A stretch of 64,000 nt of DNA from Clostridium sp. DL-VIII. GTDB taxonomy: Bacteria; Bacillota; Clostridia; Clostridiales; Clostridiaceae. Below are positions 1 to 8,628 of this stretch, one piece after another (within the stretch, counting starts at the first letter, position 1; each line of letters opens with the position of its first letter). Where the stretch lies: assembly GCF_000230835.1 (NCBI RefSeq), contig NZ_CM001240.1, positions 6,094,279-6,158,278 on the forward strand, written 5' to 3'. Position numbers and translations under genes: made by a program. The notes beneath the pieces were generated by a model, which was given only the letters and a program-made list of their open reading frames with translations, had not been told where the DNA came from and searched no databases.

Positions 1-411
1 TTTATTTAATGGAACATTCATTATTATCATAATTGTGATTAATGGTGCAAATGAAATAATAAACATAATAAATGATGATATTACTCTTGATAAAGGATAT
101 AAATATTTAGGTACATATATCTTTTTTATTAGCGAACTCTTTCCCGTAATGCTTGTTAAACATTGATTAGTTGATAGAGAAAAAAAATCATAGAGTAATT
201 TTCCTGATAAAATGTATACTGGAAAATTAGGAATTTTGTTTTTAAATAAATCTGAAAATATAAAGGTTAGTACAATCATGACCAACAATGGATTAATCAT
301 ACTCCAAAATATACCCAAGACAGAATTTCTATATTTTAATTTAATATCTTTTTTTACAAATTCCCATAATAAAGCTCTATAATTATAAAAAGTTTTTACT
401 TGTGTAATCAT
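1..411 (-). CDS. ABC-2 type polysaccharide export permease (TagG/Wzm-like), partial at window edge
   Basis: Only the N-terminal 137 codons are in the window; the gene runs off the left edge. It starts at ATG 411 behind a TAAGGAG ribosome site. The visible protein has a short cytosolic head with the motif DIKLKYRNSVLG, then a first membrane segment (WSMINPLLVMIVLTFIF) and at least one more hydrophobic segment near the edge. This layout (basic amphipathic head, then YRxSxLGxxWxxxxP) is characteristic of the permease of O-antigen or teichoic-acid ABC exporters. It is the last gene visible in the minus-strand rhamnose operon, 57 nt after rfbD, so it probably exports the rhamnose-containing polymer together with an ATPase encoded outside the window. 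Family call is firm; substrate is inferred. Confidence 0.85.
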   Translation of the reverse strand, partial: MITQVKTFYNYRALLWEFVKKDIKLKYRNSVLGIFWSMINPLLVMIVLTFIFSDLFKNKIPNFPVYILSGKLLYDFFSLSTNQCLTSITGKSSLIKKIYVPKYLYPLSRVISSFIMFIISFAPLITIMIIMNVPLNK

Positions 412-467
412 TTTTTACTCCTTATATTTTTCAATATATTTGCGTTTTATATTTATCTTTTGTATTA

Positions 468-1307
468 TCATCTTAATCCAACAAAAAATCTAGCTAAAGC
501 ATCCTCCCAATCTGCCAACAGCTTAAATCTATTATTTGCAAGGCTTTTTTTAGATAATCTAGAATTCAAAGGCCTTACAGCCTTAGTTAGATACTCTTTT
601 GTAGATATATAGTTAATCTTACAATCAAGATTAGCTATTTTCATAATTTCCTTAGCAAATTCCGCCCAAGAGCAGAACCCTTCATTAGTTGCGTGATAAA
701 CTCCATATTTCTCACTTTCAGTCATATCACATAAAAGCTTTGCTAAATCCACAGTATAAGTTGGGCTTCCTATTTGATCAGCAACTACATCTATAGATTT
801 TCTTTCTTTGCCAAGTCTAAGCATAGTTTTAACAAAATTATTTCCATGTATACCAAAGACCCAAGATACTCTTACTATAAAATACTTATTTAAGTATTTT
901 TGTACCACTAGCTCTCCTTCATACTTGGCTTTTCCATAAACTGAAAGTGGATTAGGAACATCATTTATTTCAAAAGGCTTATCTCCATGACCATCAAATA
1001 CATAATCTGTGGATATGTAAATCATTTTAGCATTTACTTTTTTACATGCTTTTGCTATATTGGCTGTTCCTATTACGTTGACATTATAACATAGTTCCTT
1101 TTCATCTTCAGCTTTATCAACTGCTGTATATGCAGCACAATGTACAATGCACTTTGGTTTTAATTTTGTTATATACTCATTAACAGCCTTGTCATTTGTA
1201 ATATCAAGATCTTCTCTTCCAATCCCTAATGCATTAATATTTCTCTTATTGAATTCAGTTATAACATCAAAACCTAATTGTCCCTTAGCTCCTGTGACTA
1301 AAATCAT
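468..1307 (-). CDS. rfbD: dTDP-4-dehydrorhamnose reductase (RmlD)
   Basis: 279 residues, full length for the family. It reduces dTDP-4-dehydro-L-rhamnose to dTDP-L-rhamnose with NAD(P)H, the last step of the pathway. An N-terminal Rossmann motif TGAKGQLG (residues 5-12) binds the cofactor; STDYVFDG (99-106) and the short-chain dehydrogenase YxxxK pair YGKAK (Y124, K128) form the active site. It follows the glycosyltransferase by 11 nt and precedes the export permease in the same minus-strand operon. The other three pathway enzymes are encoded within 7 kb, so the complete dTDP-rhamnose route is present here. Confidence 0.96.
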   Translation of the reverse strand: MILVTGAKGQLGFDVITEFNKRNINALGIGREDLDITNDKAVNEYITKLKPKCIVHCAAYTAVDKAEDEKELCYNVNVIGTANIAKACKKVNAKMIYISTDYVFDGHGDKPFEINDVPNPLSVYGKAKYEGELVVQKYLNKYFIVRVSWVFGIHGNNFVKTMLRLGKERKSIDVVADQIGSPTYTVDLAKLLCDMTESEKYGVYHATNEGFCSWAEFAKEIMKIANLDCKINYISTKEYLTKAVRPLNSRLSKKSLANNRFKLLADWEDALARFFVGLR

Positions 1308-1318
1308 AATTTTTCATC

Positions 1319-2305
1319 TCACTTTAATTTCTTTAATATAACTTTAAATAACCAATTTGGCATATACTTAATTAAAATTTCAAAATACGCTTCTTTTTCA
1401 TTCAGATATTTATATTTAAATATCTCAAAAATCTTTTTATTTATCCTAGCATAACAAAAAGATTCAACTCTTCTAAGAGCTTTACCATCCACATATTTTT
1501 TCACTTCATTTACTCGTTCTTTTAATATATTTACTCTCAATTTATAATAATCTTTTTTATTATAAATACCTTTGAAGCTTCCCGTCTGATTATTTCCATG
1601 TATTCTATATTTTACTAAGGTCTTATTCACGAAAGATATTTTACCATAAAAACTCCCTATAATGCAAAGCCATTGATCATGAATAGTAACTTTTGAAAAA
1701 GGAATTGATTTTTTAGCTATCTCACTGCTTATAAGCATGCAGCAACCCGAAACACAATTTTTGAAGAAAAATTTAGAGAATAAATTTTCGCCTTCAACAT
1801 ATTCTATTCTAGGTTTTACTTCTATTAATGATTTTGCTGTAACCGCACCATTGCTATCTATGACAGACATATCACTATAAGCAAGTACAGAATTTTCTTT
1901 AATTATTTTATAAACTAATATTTGTATTTTATTACCTTCCCAAATATCGTCTTGATCGCAATAAGCGAAATATTCACCTTTTCCTATCCTTGTAAGCTCT
2001 TCAAAAGCTTTATTAGAACCTACATTTACTTTTCCTCTTATTATTTTATAAGGAAATCTGGTAATACATTTTTCAATAACTTGTTCATTTGTTGGATTCT
2101 CTGGACAATCATCATAAATTAATAATTCCAAATTATTGTAACCTTGATTATTTAATGAAATAAGTTGTTCTTTAAACCATGAGTAATTGGGATTATAAAC
2201 TGCTAGTAATATAGATATAAGCGGCAAACTATTAAAGTTTTTAACATTATCAAATTGTGTATTAACTTCCATAAACAAAAAAGAAAAACAATGTACAATT
2301 GTCAA
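1319..2305 (-). CDS. family 2 glycosyltransferase, probably rhamnosyltransferase
   Basis: 328 residues with a GT-A fold signature: LISILLAVYN opening strand near residue 29, a YDD motif at 64-66, and YCDQDD at 115-120 as the metal-binding DxD-like motif. It lies between rfbB and rfbD in the rhamnose operon, so a rhamnosyl donor is likely; the acceptor is unknown. The start is unusual. An in-frame ATG at 2272 has no ribosome site, whereas TTG 2305 has GGAG ten bases upstream (2316-2319), overlapping the rfbB stop. The first 11 residues from TTG are encoded by a copy of the dispersed ACAATTG-type repeat, so a repeat inserted between the old ribosome site and the gene has probably extended the protein. 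Confidence 0.88.
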   Translation of the reverse strand: MTIVHCFSFLFMEVNTQFDNVKNFNSLPLISILLAVYNPNYSWFKEQLISLNNQGYNNLELLIYDDCPENPTNEQVIEKCITRFPYKIIRGKVNVGSNKAFEELTRIGKGEYFAYCDQDDIWEGNKIQILVYKIIKENSVLAYSDMSVIDSNGAVTAKSLIEVKPRIEYVEGENLFSKFFFKNCVSGCCMLISSEIAKKSIPFSKVTIHDQWLCIIGSFYGKISFVNKTLVKYRIHGNNQTGSFKGIYNKKDYYKLRVNILKERVNEVKKYVDGKALRRVESFCYARINKKIFEIFKYKYLNEKEAYFEILIKYMPNWLFKVILKKLK

Positions 2306-2318
2306 TTGTCAATTGCTC

Positions 2319-3338
2319 CTATCTCCTTTCGTACATTTTTGTATAGTAGCTTTGATATTCTCCGCTAATAATATTTTCCCACCAGGATTTATTATCTAAA
2401 TACCATTTAATGGTCTTTTTTATCCCCTCATCAAAAGTTGTTGTTGGCAGCCATCCAAGTTCCTTGTGAATCTTATTAGGATCTATAGCATAACGCATAT
2501 CATGTCCTTTGCGATCAGATACATATTTAATTAAATTTTCTGATTTTCCAAGTTCTCTTATAATAGTCTTGACAACTTCTAAATTACTTTTTTCATTATG
2601 TCCACCAATATTATAAACTTCTCCAGCTCTTCCTTTATGAATAATTAAATCAATAGCTCTGCAATGATCCTCTACATAAAGCCAATCACGCACATTTTCA
2701 CCTGTACCATACACAGGCAGTTCTTTATCATTTAGTGCATTTGCTATCATTAGAGGAATTAATTTTTCAGGGAAATGATATGGTCCATAATTATTAGAAC
2801 ATCTTGAAATTGTAGCTGGCAGATTATAAGTTCTATAATATGCTCCAACTAAAAGATCAGCTGATGCTTTACTTGCTGAGTATGGACTTGAAGTATGCAA
2901 TGGAGTTTCTTCAGTAAAAAATAAATCTGGTCTGTCTAAAGGTAAGTCTCCATAAACTTCATCAGTAGATACTTGGTGATATCTCTTTATCCCATACTTA
3001 CGACAAGCATCCATAAGTACTTGAGTTCCCATAATATTAGTTTTTAAAAATATTTCAGGATTTTCAATGGATCTATCCACATGACTTTCAGCTGCAAAAT
3101 TTACTATAATATCCGGAGCTTCTTTTTCAAACATTTCATAAACTGCTTTTCTATCAGCTATATCTATTTTGTAAAAACTAAAATTCAGATTGTCTTTAAC
3201 ATCGATCAACGTTTCCATATTTCCTGCATATGTTAAAGCATCTACACAAATTATTTTATAGTTCTCGTATTTATTAAGCATATAGTGAATAAAATTCCCC
3301 CCTATAAAGCCAGCTCCACCTGTTACAATAATCTTCAT
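2319..3338 (-). CDS. rfbB: dTDP-glucose 4,6-dehydratase (RmlB)
   Basis: 339 residues, typical length. It converts dTDP-glucose to dTDP-4-keto-6-deoxyglucose using tightly bound NAD. Visible motifs are GGAGFIG (7-13) for NAD, STDEVYG (124-130) carrying the catalytic Thr-Asp-Glu, and YSASK (Y153, K157). It starts at ATG 3338 with GAGGAG upstream. In the ancestral operon it probably followed rfbC directly; now an IS110-family element of about 1.6 kb separates them, so transcription must either read through the insertion or begin in the 3339-3435 leader, which has an unusual interleaved set of inverted repeats. Confidence 0.97.
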   Translation of the reverse strand: MKIIVTGGAGFIGGNFIHYMLNKYENYKIICVDALTYAGNMETLIDVKDNLNFSFYKIDIADRKAVYEMFEKEAPDIIVNFAAESHVDRSIENPEIFLKTNIMGTQVLMDACRKYGIKRYHQVSTDEVYGDLPLDRPDLFFTEETPLHTSSPYSASKASADLLVGAYYRTYNLPATISRCSNNYGPYHFPEKLIPLMIANALNDKELPVYGTGENVRDWLYVEDHCRAIDLIIHKGRAGEVYNIGGHNEKSNLEVVKTIIRELGKSENLIKYVSDRKGHDMRYAIDPNKIHKELGWLPTTTFDEGIKKTIKWYLDNKSWWENIISGEYQSYYTKMYERR

Positions 3339-3365
3339 AAAAACACTCCTCGTATAATAAATTTT

Positions 3366-3432
3366 GTAGTTAGTTTTTAATCAATTTCCAGTATCTTAAC
3401 TAACTACAAGATCTTAAAGATAACTGGAAATT
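3366..3432 (-). other. interleaved inverted repeats in the rfbB leader
   Basis: Two perfect or near-perfect inverted repeats interleave here. GTAGTTAGTT (3366-3375) pairs with AACTAACTAC (3398-3407), and AATTTCCAGTATCTT (3383-3397) pairs with AAGATAACTGGAAATT (3417-3432, one extra base). The order A1-B1-A2-B2 means they form either a pseudoknot or two mutually exclusive hairpins in the rfbB leader transcript. They also abut the IS110-family insertion, so they may instead be part of its target or end. Function is not known. Confidence 0.45.
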
Positions 3433-3454
3433 ATAAGAACAGTATAGAATTGCT

Positions 3455-3640
3455 TCTAACCGCCAATATTTATAATGAAGAATTGGCGTAGGGCTATTCG
3501 GTTTCTCCTTGTTGGCCACCTCGGTGGTACTTCTTATAAAGAGTGTTTCCCTACTTGTATTGTTAACTTCTAACCCAGTCGTTGTCCGGGTTATTAATCG
3601 ATTAGCGTAGCAACTAATCCCAAAAGATTAATAACTTAGT
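3455..3640 (+). ncRNA. candidate IS110 bridge RNA region
   Basis: This noncoding stretch upstream of the transposase holds successive hairpins. CGCCAAT/ATTGGCG pair at 3461-3467 and 3482-3488; CCACC/GGTGG form a tight hairpin near 3515-3526; TAACCC/GGGTTA pair at about 3571-3592. A long stem pairs GTTATTAATC (3590-3599) with GATTAATAAC (3625-3634) and GATTAG with CTAATC inside it, leaving an asymmetric CCAAAA internal loop. IS110-family elements are known to express a structured bridge RNA from this position, with internal loops that recognise target and donor DNA. Assignment rests on position and fold only; loop-target pairing was not tested. Confidence 0.5.
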
Positions 3641-3731
3641 TCCTATTAGTGCGAGGGTGTTGATGCATTACAAATTAGAGATAATCCTATGCCAGTTCTT
3701 TTTTCTATTTTAAATGAAAGGTGGTAATACC

Positions 3732-5017
3732 ATGAATAACGCTTTAACAACTACCTTATTCATTGGTATAGATGTTAGTTCAAAATCCAATTATGTCTTT
3801 GCTTTAGATTTCTTTGGTAAAAAACTATTATCATTTCAAGTAAATAATAACCTTCCAGGTTCGGAAGAAATAGTATCTACTATTTTATCTTGCCTTAAGG
3901 AAAACAACCTAACACGCCTAACAATAGCTATGGAATCAGCCTCATTCTATAGCTGGCATTTAGCCAATACATTAGCTGCTCACGAGGCTTTGGTATGGTT
4001 TAAGCCTAAAGTTCACTGCATGAACCAAAGAGTGATTTGTGCATATAAGAAATCCTTTATTGATATGGATAAGACCGATCCAAAGGATGCATTTATCATC
4101 GCTGACTTTGCAAGAGTCGGTAAAATAACTACTGCTCCATGGAATGGTGCTCAATATATAGCATTACAAAGACTTACTAGATGCAGACTTCATCTGATGG
4201 AAAATATAAGCCGTGAAAAGTCTTATATTTTATCAAATATCTTTTTAAAATTTAGTGAGCTAGCTGTACTTGATAAAAGTGAAAATCCTTTTCCAAATAC
4301 ATTTGGAGCTACCTCATTAGCTGTTTTAACAGAATACATGTCTACCGAAGAACTTGCTAATGCAAGTATCGAAGATTTAGTTGCCTTTTTAGTTGAGAAA
4401 AGTAAAAACAGATTCTCAAATCCAGAAGCTACTGCCAAGTTGCTTCAAAAAGCTGCTAGAGATTCTTATCGGCTAGACAAAGCTTTGTATGATCCTTTAA
4501 ATGCGACTATTGCGGCTTCTCAAAACTCTGTATTAAAGCTTTAGAGAAAGAGGTTAAAGAATTAGATAAAGCTATTGAAAAAGCTATTAAAAGAATCGAT
4601 AATCATGAATTTCAATGCCTATTATCAATTCCTGGCATTGGTCCTGTATTTACAGCTGGAATAATATCCGAAATTGGTGACATAACCAAATTTAATAATC
4701 AAGGTTGCATAGCTAAATATGCTGGTTTAACTTGGAGAAAGAAACAATCAGGCAATTTTACTGCTGACAATACCTTTCTAACTAAAACAGGTAATAAATA
4801 TTTAAGATATTATTTATTAGAAGCTGCCGCTAGCGTCGTTAGACATAGTGATGAATACCGTGATTATTATCATAAAAAATATGATGAAGCCTTAATACAT
4901 AAACACAAAAGAGCACTTGCACTAACTGGACGTAAACTTGTAAGATTGATTTTTGCTTTGCTACACAATAATCAACTTTATACCTCTAAAGAGGTAGTTG
5001 GAAAAGCTATAATTTAA
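3732..5017 (+). pseudogene. IS110-family DEDD transposase, single frameshift
   Basis: The start is ATG 3732 with GAAAGGTGG upstream; an earlier ATG at 3714 lacks a site. The first frame carries the RuvC-like DEDD catalytic set: FIGIDVSSK (Asp), AMESASF (Glu) and MDKTDPKDA (two Asp). It ends at TAG 4542-4544. The protein continues in the -1 frame from about 4539: a helix-hairpin-helix-like PGIGPVFTAG and the C-terminal serine region AGLTWRKKQSGNF, ending at TAA 5017. Restoring one A in TTAAAGCT (about 4534-4541) joins the halves as ...VLKALEKEV. The site is not a classic slippery heptamer, so I call it a one-base deletion or sequencing error rather than programmed frameshifting. Confidence 0.85.
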
Positions 5018-5080
5018 TATGATGTTGTGTGCAGTCTTATAATTGCCAGTTAAATTCTAGAAATAAAAAAGGTTTATTAA

Positions 5081-5120
5081 GTGATTTCTTTTTTTCATAA
5101 GTGATTTCTTTTTTTCATAA
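5081..5120. repeat. 20-bp perfect tandem duplication
   Basis: GTGATTTCTTTTTTTCATAA occurs twice head to tail (5081-5100 and 5101-5120), just right of the IS110-family transposase. It may be a replication slippage product or mark the right flank of the insertion. Confidence 0.8.
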
Positions 5121-5179
5121 GACAAACTAACAAATTCCCAATTTTATTAAAATTTTATCTTGACATACTACCAGTCGTC

Positions 5180-5310
5180 TTTTTAATGGACAATTGACAA
5201 TGAATAATTGACAATTACGGATGAAATTCCTTACGGAATTTCTGAAATATAATTATCGAAAATCTGTAAGCTTTTCTTCCTTAATTGTCCATTGTAAATT
5301 GTTTATTGTT
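5180..5310. repeat. variable-end palindromic repeat, copy with full core
   Basis: Left end units (GACAATTGACAATG), a core with AAATTCCTTACGGAATTT and AAAATCTGTAAGCTTTTCTTCC, and right end units of the TTGTCCATTGTAAATTG type. The right end overlaps the end of rfbC and encodes its last residues (NKQFTMDN). Related copies occur throughout the window. Confidence 0.8.
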
Positions 5311-5862
5311 AATTCCTTCATATATAAATGTACAGTCACTATCTTTAAGTAACGGTGCCTTTTTGTCTTTTTCTGATAAAATTGGATCTTCAATTCCCCA
5401 TTCAATACCTATCTCAGGATCGTTAAACTTAATGCTTCTATCACTTTCATGATTATAATAATTATCTGTTTTATAAACAAATTCTACATCATCAGTTAAC
5501 GTCAAAAATCCATGTCCAAATCCTCTTGGAATAAATAATTGTTTTTTATTTTCTGCTGAAAGCTCCACAGATATCCATTCTTTATATGTAGGTGATCCCT
5601 TTCTTAAATCCACTGCTACATCAAGTACCGACCCTCTGATACATCGCACTAATTTGGCCTGAGCATGTTCTCCATTTTGAAAGTGAATCCCTCTAAGTAT
5701 TCCTTTTCCCTTTGAATATGATTGATTATCCTGCACAAAATCGCAGACTATCTCTGGAGTTTTAATTCTAGAGTAGGTTTCCATAAACCATCCTCTCTCA
5801 TCTCCAAATACTTGAGGTTCTACTATATAAACACCTTTTAATTTAGTTCCTATCAAATTCAT
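5281..5862 (-). CDS. rfbC: dTDP-4-dehydrorhamnose 3,5-epimerase (RmlC)
   Basis: 193 residues from ATG 5862, which has AAGAAGG upstream. A longer reading frame to TTG 5922 exists, but its first 20 residues come from a dispersed repeat and have no ribosome site, so I reject it. The enzyme epimerises dTDP-4-keto-6-deoxyglucose at C3 and C5. The cupin core shows the catalytic His in RGIHFQ (H60), D83 of DVAVDLRKGS, GFGHGF (114-119) and the active-site Tyr130. The last eight or so residues are also repeat-encoded. It follows rfbA by 60 nt on the same strand. Confidence 0.94.
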   Translation of the reverse strand: MNLIGTKLKGVYIVEPQVFGDERGWFMETYSRIKTPEIVCDFVQDNQSYSKGKGILRGIHFQNGEHAQAKLVRCIRGSVLDVAVDLRKGSPTYKEWISVELSAENKKQLFIPRGFGHGFLTLTDDVEFVYKTDNYYNHESDRSIKFNDPEIGIEWGIEDPILSEKDKKAPLLKDSDCTFIYEGINNKQFTMDN

Positions 5863-5877
5863 TATATAACCTTCTTT

Positions 5878-5922
5878 TAATGTACAATTGACAATTGTCA
5901 ATTGTACATTGTCCATTGTCAA
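5878..5922. repeat. end-only copy of the ACAATTG-type repeat between rfbA and rfbC
   Basis: Tandem and inverted ACAATTG/CAATTGT units fill the 60-nt gap between rfbA and rfbC without the hairpin core. They form a near-perfect palindrome inside an operon. Confidence 0.7.
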
Positions 5923-6804
5923 TTAATAAATAACTTTATTATCTGCAACATTCTTAAGATGTTGCCCATAAGGACTTTTCCCATACTCCTTAGCACTTTT
6001 CATTAATGTCTCTTTATTAATCCAGCCATTTTTATAAGATATTTCTTCTAAGCAAGCTATTTTAATTCCTTGTCTTGTTTCAATTACTTTTATATATTCA
6101 GAAGCCTCTGTCAAGCTATCCACGGTTCCAGTATCAAGCCATCCATATCCACGTCCGAGAGTAACTACATCTAATTTCCCATTTTCAAGATATATCTTAT
6201 TTAAATCTGTGATTTCTAGCTCCCCTCTTAAAGATGGTTTTAATAATTTCGCATATTCGCATACTTTATTATCATAAAAATACAATCCTGTTACAGCATA
6301 ATTTGACTTTGGACTTCTTGGCTTTTCTTCTATAGATATCGCCTTCCCAGCCTTATCAAATTCTACAACTCCAAATCTTTCTGGATCATTTACATAATAT
6401 CCAAAAATTGTTCCGCGGCCTTCATTTTCTATAGCTTTCTTTAAGTGTTGTTTTAGTCCATTTCCATGAAATATATTATCTCCTAGAATCATTGCACAAT
6501 TATCATTTCCAATGAATTCTTCTCCTAATATAAATGCCTGAGCTAACCCTTCTGGAGCCTGTTGTGCCTTATAGGATAAATTCATTCCATATCTGGAGCC
6601 ATCACCTAATAGCTTTTCAAAATTCGGCAGATCTTTTGGTGTTGAAATAATTAATATATCCCTTATTCCTGCCAGCATCAAGGTTGATAAAGGGTAATAT
6701 ATCATAGGCTTATCATATACTGGTAAAAGCTGTTTTGATGTTACCATTGTTAACGGATAAAGTCTTGTTCCGCTCCCCCCTGCTAGTACTATACCTTTAG
6801 TCAA
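5923..6804 (-). CDS. rfbA: glucose-1-phosphate thymidylyltransferase (RmlA)
   Basis: 293 residues, full length. It makes dTDP-glucose from dTTP and glucose-1-phosphate, the committed first step toward dTDP-rhamnose. The nucleotidyltransferase signature [11 protein letters not shown] occupies residues 9-19, and LGDNIFHG carries the metal-binding Asp. The start is TTG 6804, with GGAGGAAG about ten bases upstream; the nearby ATG at 6811 is in another frame and stops after four codons. It is the promoter-proximal gene of the rhamnose operon and diverges from the phosphotransferase gene at 7173. Confidence 0.96.
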   Translation of the reverse strand: MTKGIVLAGGSGTRLYPLTMVTSKQLLPVYDKPMIYYPLSTLMLAGIRDILIISTPKDLPNFEKLLGDGSRYGMNLSYKAQQAPEGLAQAFILGEEFIGNDNCAMILGDNIFHGNGLKQHLKKAIENEGRGTIFGYYVNDPERFGVVEFDKAGKAISIEEKPRSPKSNYAVTGLYFYDNKVCEYAKLLKPSLRGELEITDLNKIYLENGKLDVVTLGRGYGWLDTGTVDSLTEASEYIKVIETRQGIKIACLEEISYKNGWINKETLMKSAKEYGKSPYGQHLKNVADNKVIY

Positions 6805-6834
6805 AATTCATCACTTCCTCCAACGTTATATTAA

Positions 6835-6965
6835 AAAACATAATCACTATGCTATGTTTTAATTTGAAATTAACAATTTCCGTCAAAATTTCCTATAGAA
6901 TTTTTTGAATCTTATCTTTTTGAAAAGCTGTAAGCTTTTCTTCCCTCATTCATTGTTAATTAGAA
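6835..6965. repeat. variable-end palindromic repeat copy upstream of rfbA
   Basis: Core present: AAAATTTCCTATAGAATTTTTT and GAAAAGCTGTAAGCTTTTC, with diverged ends (GAAATTAACAATTTC and CATTGTTAATTAG). With the promoter at 7096-7124 it accounts for most of the 368-bp divergent intergenic region. I could not place a confident rfbA promoter. Confidence 0.7.
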
Positions 6966-7095
6966 TATATTACATTTAATTTTAACATATAAGTCTAAAT
7001 AAATAAATGCATTCTATAACCTTTATGTTTTCCATCAACTTGAATTAAACTCAAATTTTATCAGTCAAAATAATGGTATTATACTACTTAATTCA

Positions 7096-7124
7096 TTGCA
7101 AAATTCCGTATAAAATGATATTAT
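7096..7124 (+). promoter_or_regulatory. sigma-A type promoter for the 7173 gene
   Basis: TTGCAA (7096-7101), a 17-bp spacer and TATTAT (7119-7124), 48 bp upstream of the start codon. Confidence 0.7.
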
Positions 7125-7172
7125 ACAGCTAACTAACATACTTATAATAATAATATAAAAGGATGAGTCTTT

Positions 7173-8591
7173 ATGATAAAGGAAAATCAGAAATTCTTAA
7201 ATGAAATTAACGCCATTACAGATATTATAATTTTATTCTTATCTATGACTTTAGCATACTTTACTCGATTTTATATATTCTCACCAAATACTGAGTATAT
7301 AAAACTAATAACTTATATTCAATTCAGCTTTTTTATACTTCCGATAAATCTTATTATTTTTACTTTCTTTAATTTGTATCATTCTTTTAGAACCGTATCC
7401 TTTACTAAAGAATGTATGAAAATAATTGAAGCAAATACGTTTCTTACAGCAATAATACTATCTTTATTATTTATCTTTAAATTAGTTAACATCTCTAGAT
7501 GGGTTATTGTTATATTTTATCTTATAAATATAATTTTAATAGTTACTAAAAGATTAATTTTAAGAAAAGTTTTGTCCTATATGAGGGCAAAAGGATTAAA
7601 TTTAAAGCATTTAATAGTTGTTGGTGCAGGTGAAGTTGCTAGTGAATATTTAAAAGTTATTATTAATAATAAATCATATGGTTATAATTATCTTGGTTAT
7701 GTTGCTAATAATTTGAATTTTTATGGTACAAGCCTTGGAAACTATGACGATTTATTAGATATCTTAAATAAGTACAAGCCAGATGAGGTCGTTTGCGCCC
7801 TTGATATATCAGATGCCAAATACATAGAAAAAATAGTTTCAGATTGCGAAAAGAGCGGAACAAAAATTTCTATAATTCCATTTTGCTATAAATACATTCC
7901 AAGTCATCCCTATATAGACCAAATTGGAGATATACCGTTAATTAATATTAGAAGGATTCCGTTAGATAATTTAGGCAATTCCCTTATTAAGAGATCTATA
8001 GATGTTATAGGTTCAATCGCTTTAATAATTATTACAAGTCCAATTATGATCTTCACTACATTAATTATTAAATTAACTTCAAAAGGACCTATTATATTTA
8101 AACAAGAACGCGTAGGTTTAAATAAGAATTTATTTACCATGTATAAATTTAGATCTATGAAAGTTAATTCAGAAGAACGAAGTGGCTGGAGCACAAATAG
8201 CGATCCGCGAAGAACTAAATTCGGCTCCTTTATTCGTAAATTTTCCATTGATGAACTCCCTCAATTCTTTAATGTACTAAAAGGTGATATGAGCTTAGTA
8301 GGACCAAGACCAGAATTGCCCTTTTTTGTAGAAAATTTCAGAAATGAAATTCCACTTTATATGGTTAAACATCAAGTAAAACCAGGAATAACTGGTTTAG
8401 CTCAAATAAAAGGATATAGAGGTGATACTTCAATAAAAAAAAGAATCGAGTACGATATTAAGTATATTGAGAATTGGAGTTTACTAATGGATATAAGTAT
8501 ATTATTCCAAACTGCTTTCAAAGGATTTAAAAATAACGAAAAAGTCATCTTAAACAATACTGAATCTGTCAATAATAGAATGGATTTATAG
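7173..8591 (+). CDS. polyprenyl-phosphate sugar phosphotransferase (WbaP/CpsE-type)
   Basis: 472 residues, typical of exopolysaccharide-initiating polyprenyl glycosylphosphotransferases. Four membrane segments lie in about residues 15-130, then a CoA-binding-like Rossmann segment (VVGAGEVASEYLK, near residue 150), then a re-entrant hydrophobic helix (about 275-297) leading to the catalytic domain. That domain has KFRSMKVNSEE, the DELPQFFNVLKGDMSLVGPRPE block and the KPGITGLAQ tail. It transfers a sugar-1-phosphate to undecaprenyl phosphate at the membrane, starting repeat-unit assembly. It has its own promoter and a strong terminator. Neighbouring rhamnose genes and a ligase-like gene suggest the same polymer; the first sugar is not readable from sequence. 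Confidence 0.93.
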   Translation: MIKENQKFLNEINAITDIIILFLSMTLAYFTRFYIFSPNTEYIKLITYIQFSFFILPINLIIFTFFNLYHSFRTVSFTKECMKIIEANTFLTAIILSLLFIFKLVNISRWVIVIFYLINIILIVTKRLILRKVLSYMRAKGLNLKHLIVVGAGEVASEYLKVIINNKSYGYNYLGYVANNLNFYGTSLGNYDDLLDILNKYKPDEVVCALDISDAKYIEKIVSDCEKSGTKISIIPFCYKYIPSHPYIDQIGDIPLINIRRIPLDNLGNSLIKRSIDVIGSIALIIITSPIMIFTTLIIKLTSKGPIIFKQERVGLNKNLFTMYKFRSMKVNSEERSGWSTNSDPRRTKFGSFIRKFSIDELPQFFNVLKGDMSLVGPRPELPFFVENFRNEIPLYMVKHQVKPGITGLAQIKGYRGDTSIKKRIEYDIKYIENWSLLMDISILFQTAFKGFKNNEKVILNNTESVNNRMDL

Positions 8592-8628
8592 AACAATTAT
8601 ATTAGGCTAATCTTTTAAATAATTTCCG

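Larger units (their letters stand above)
3433..5060 (+). mobile_element. IS110-family insertion sequence between rfbC and rfbB; ends approximate
   Basis: The element comprises an upstream structured noncoding segment (about 3440-3700), a DEDD transposase gene broken by one frameshift, and a short right flank. It lies opposite to the rhamnose operon and splits rfbC from rfbB. IS110 elements lack long terminal inverted repeats, and I cannot define exact ends without an empty-site comparison. A long noncoding left end with the transposase downstream fits the IS110 subgroup, in which the guide (bridge) RNA is encoded upstream of the transposase. Confidence 0.75.

Noticed and set aside
400..612. 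Plus-strand frame over the rfbD end and exporter start
   Set aside because: Antisense to well-supported genes and lacks a ribosome site.
4530..4550. Programmed -1 frameshifting in the transposase
   Set aside because: The sequence around the switch is not a canonical slippery heptamer and IS110-family transposases are normally single frames.
5863..5922. N-terminal extension of rfbC from TTG 5922
   Set aside because: The extra residues are encoded by a dispersed repeat, there is no ribosome site, and known RmlC proteins start at the equivalent of ATG 5862.
5180..6965. CRISPR-like arrangement of repeats
   Set aside because: The repeated units are palindromic miniature elements with irregular spacing and no spacers or cas genes.
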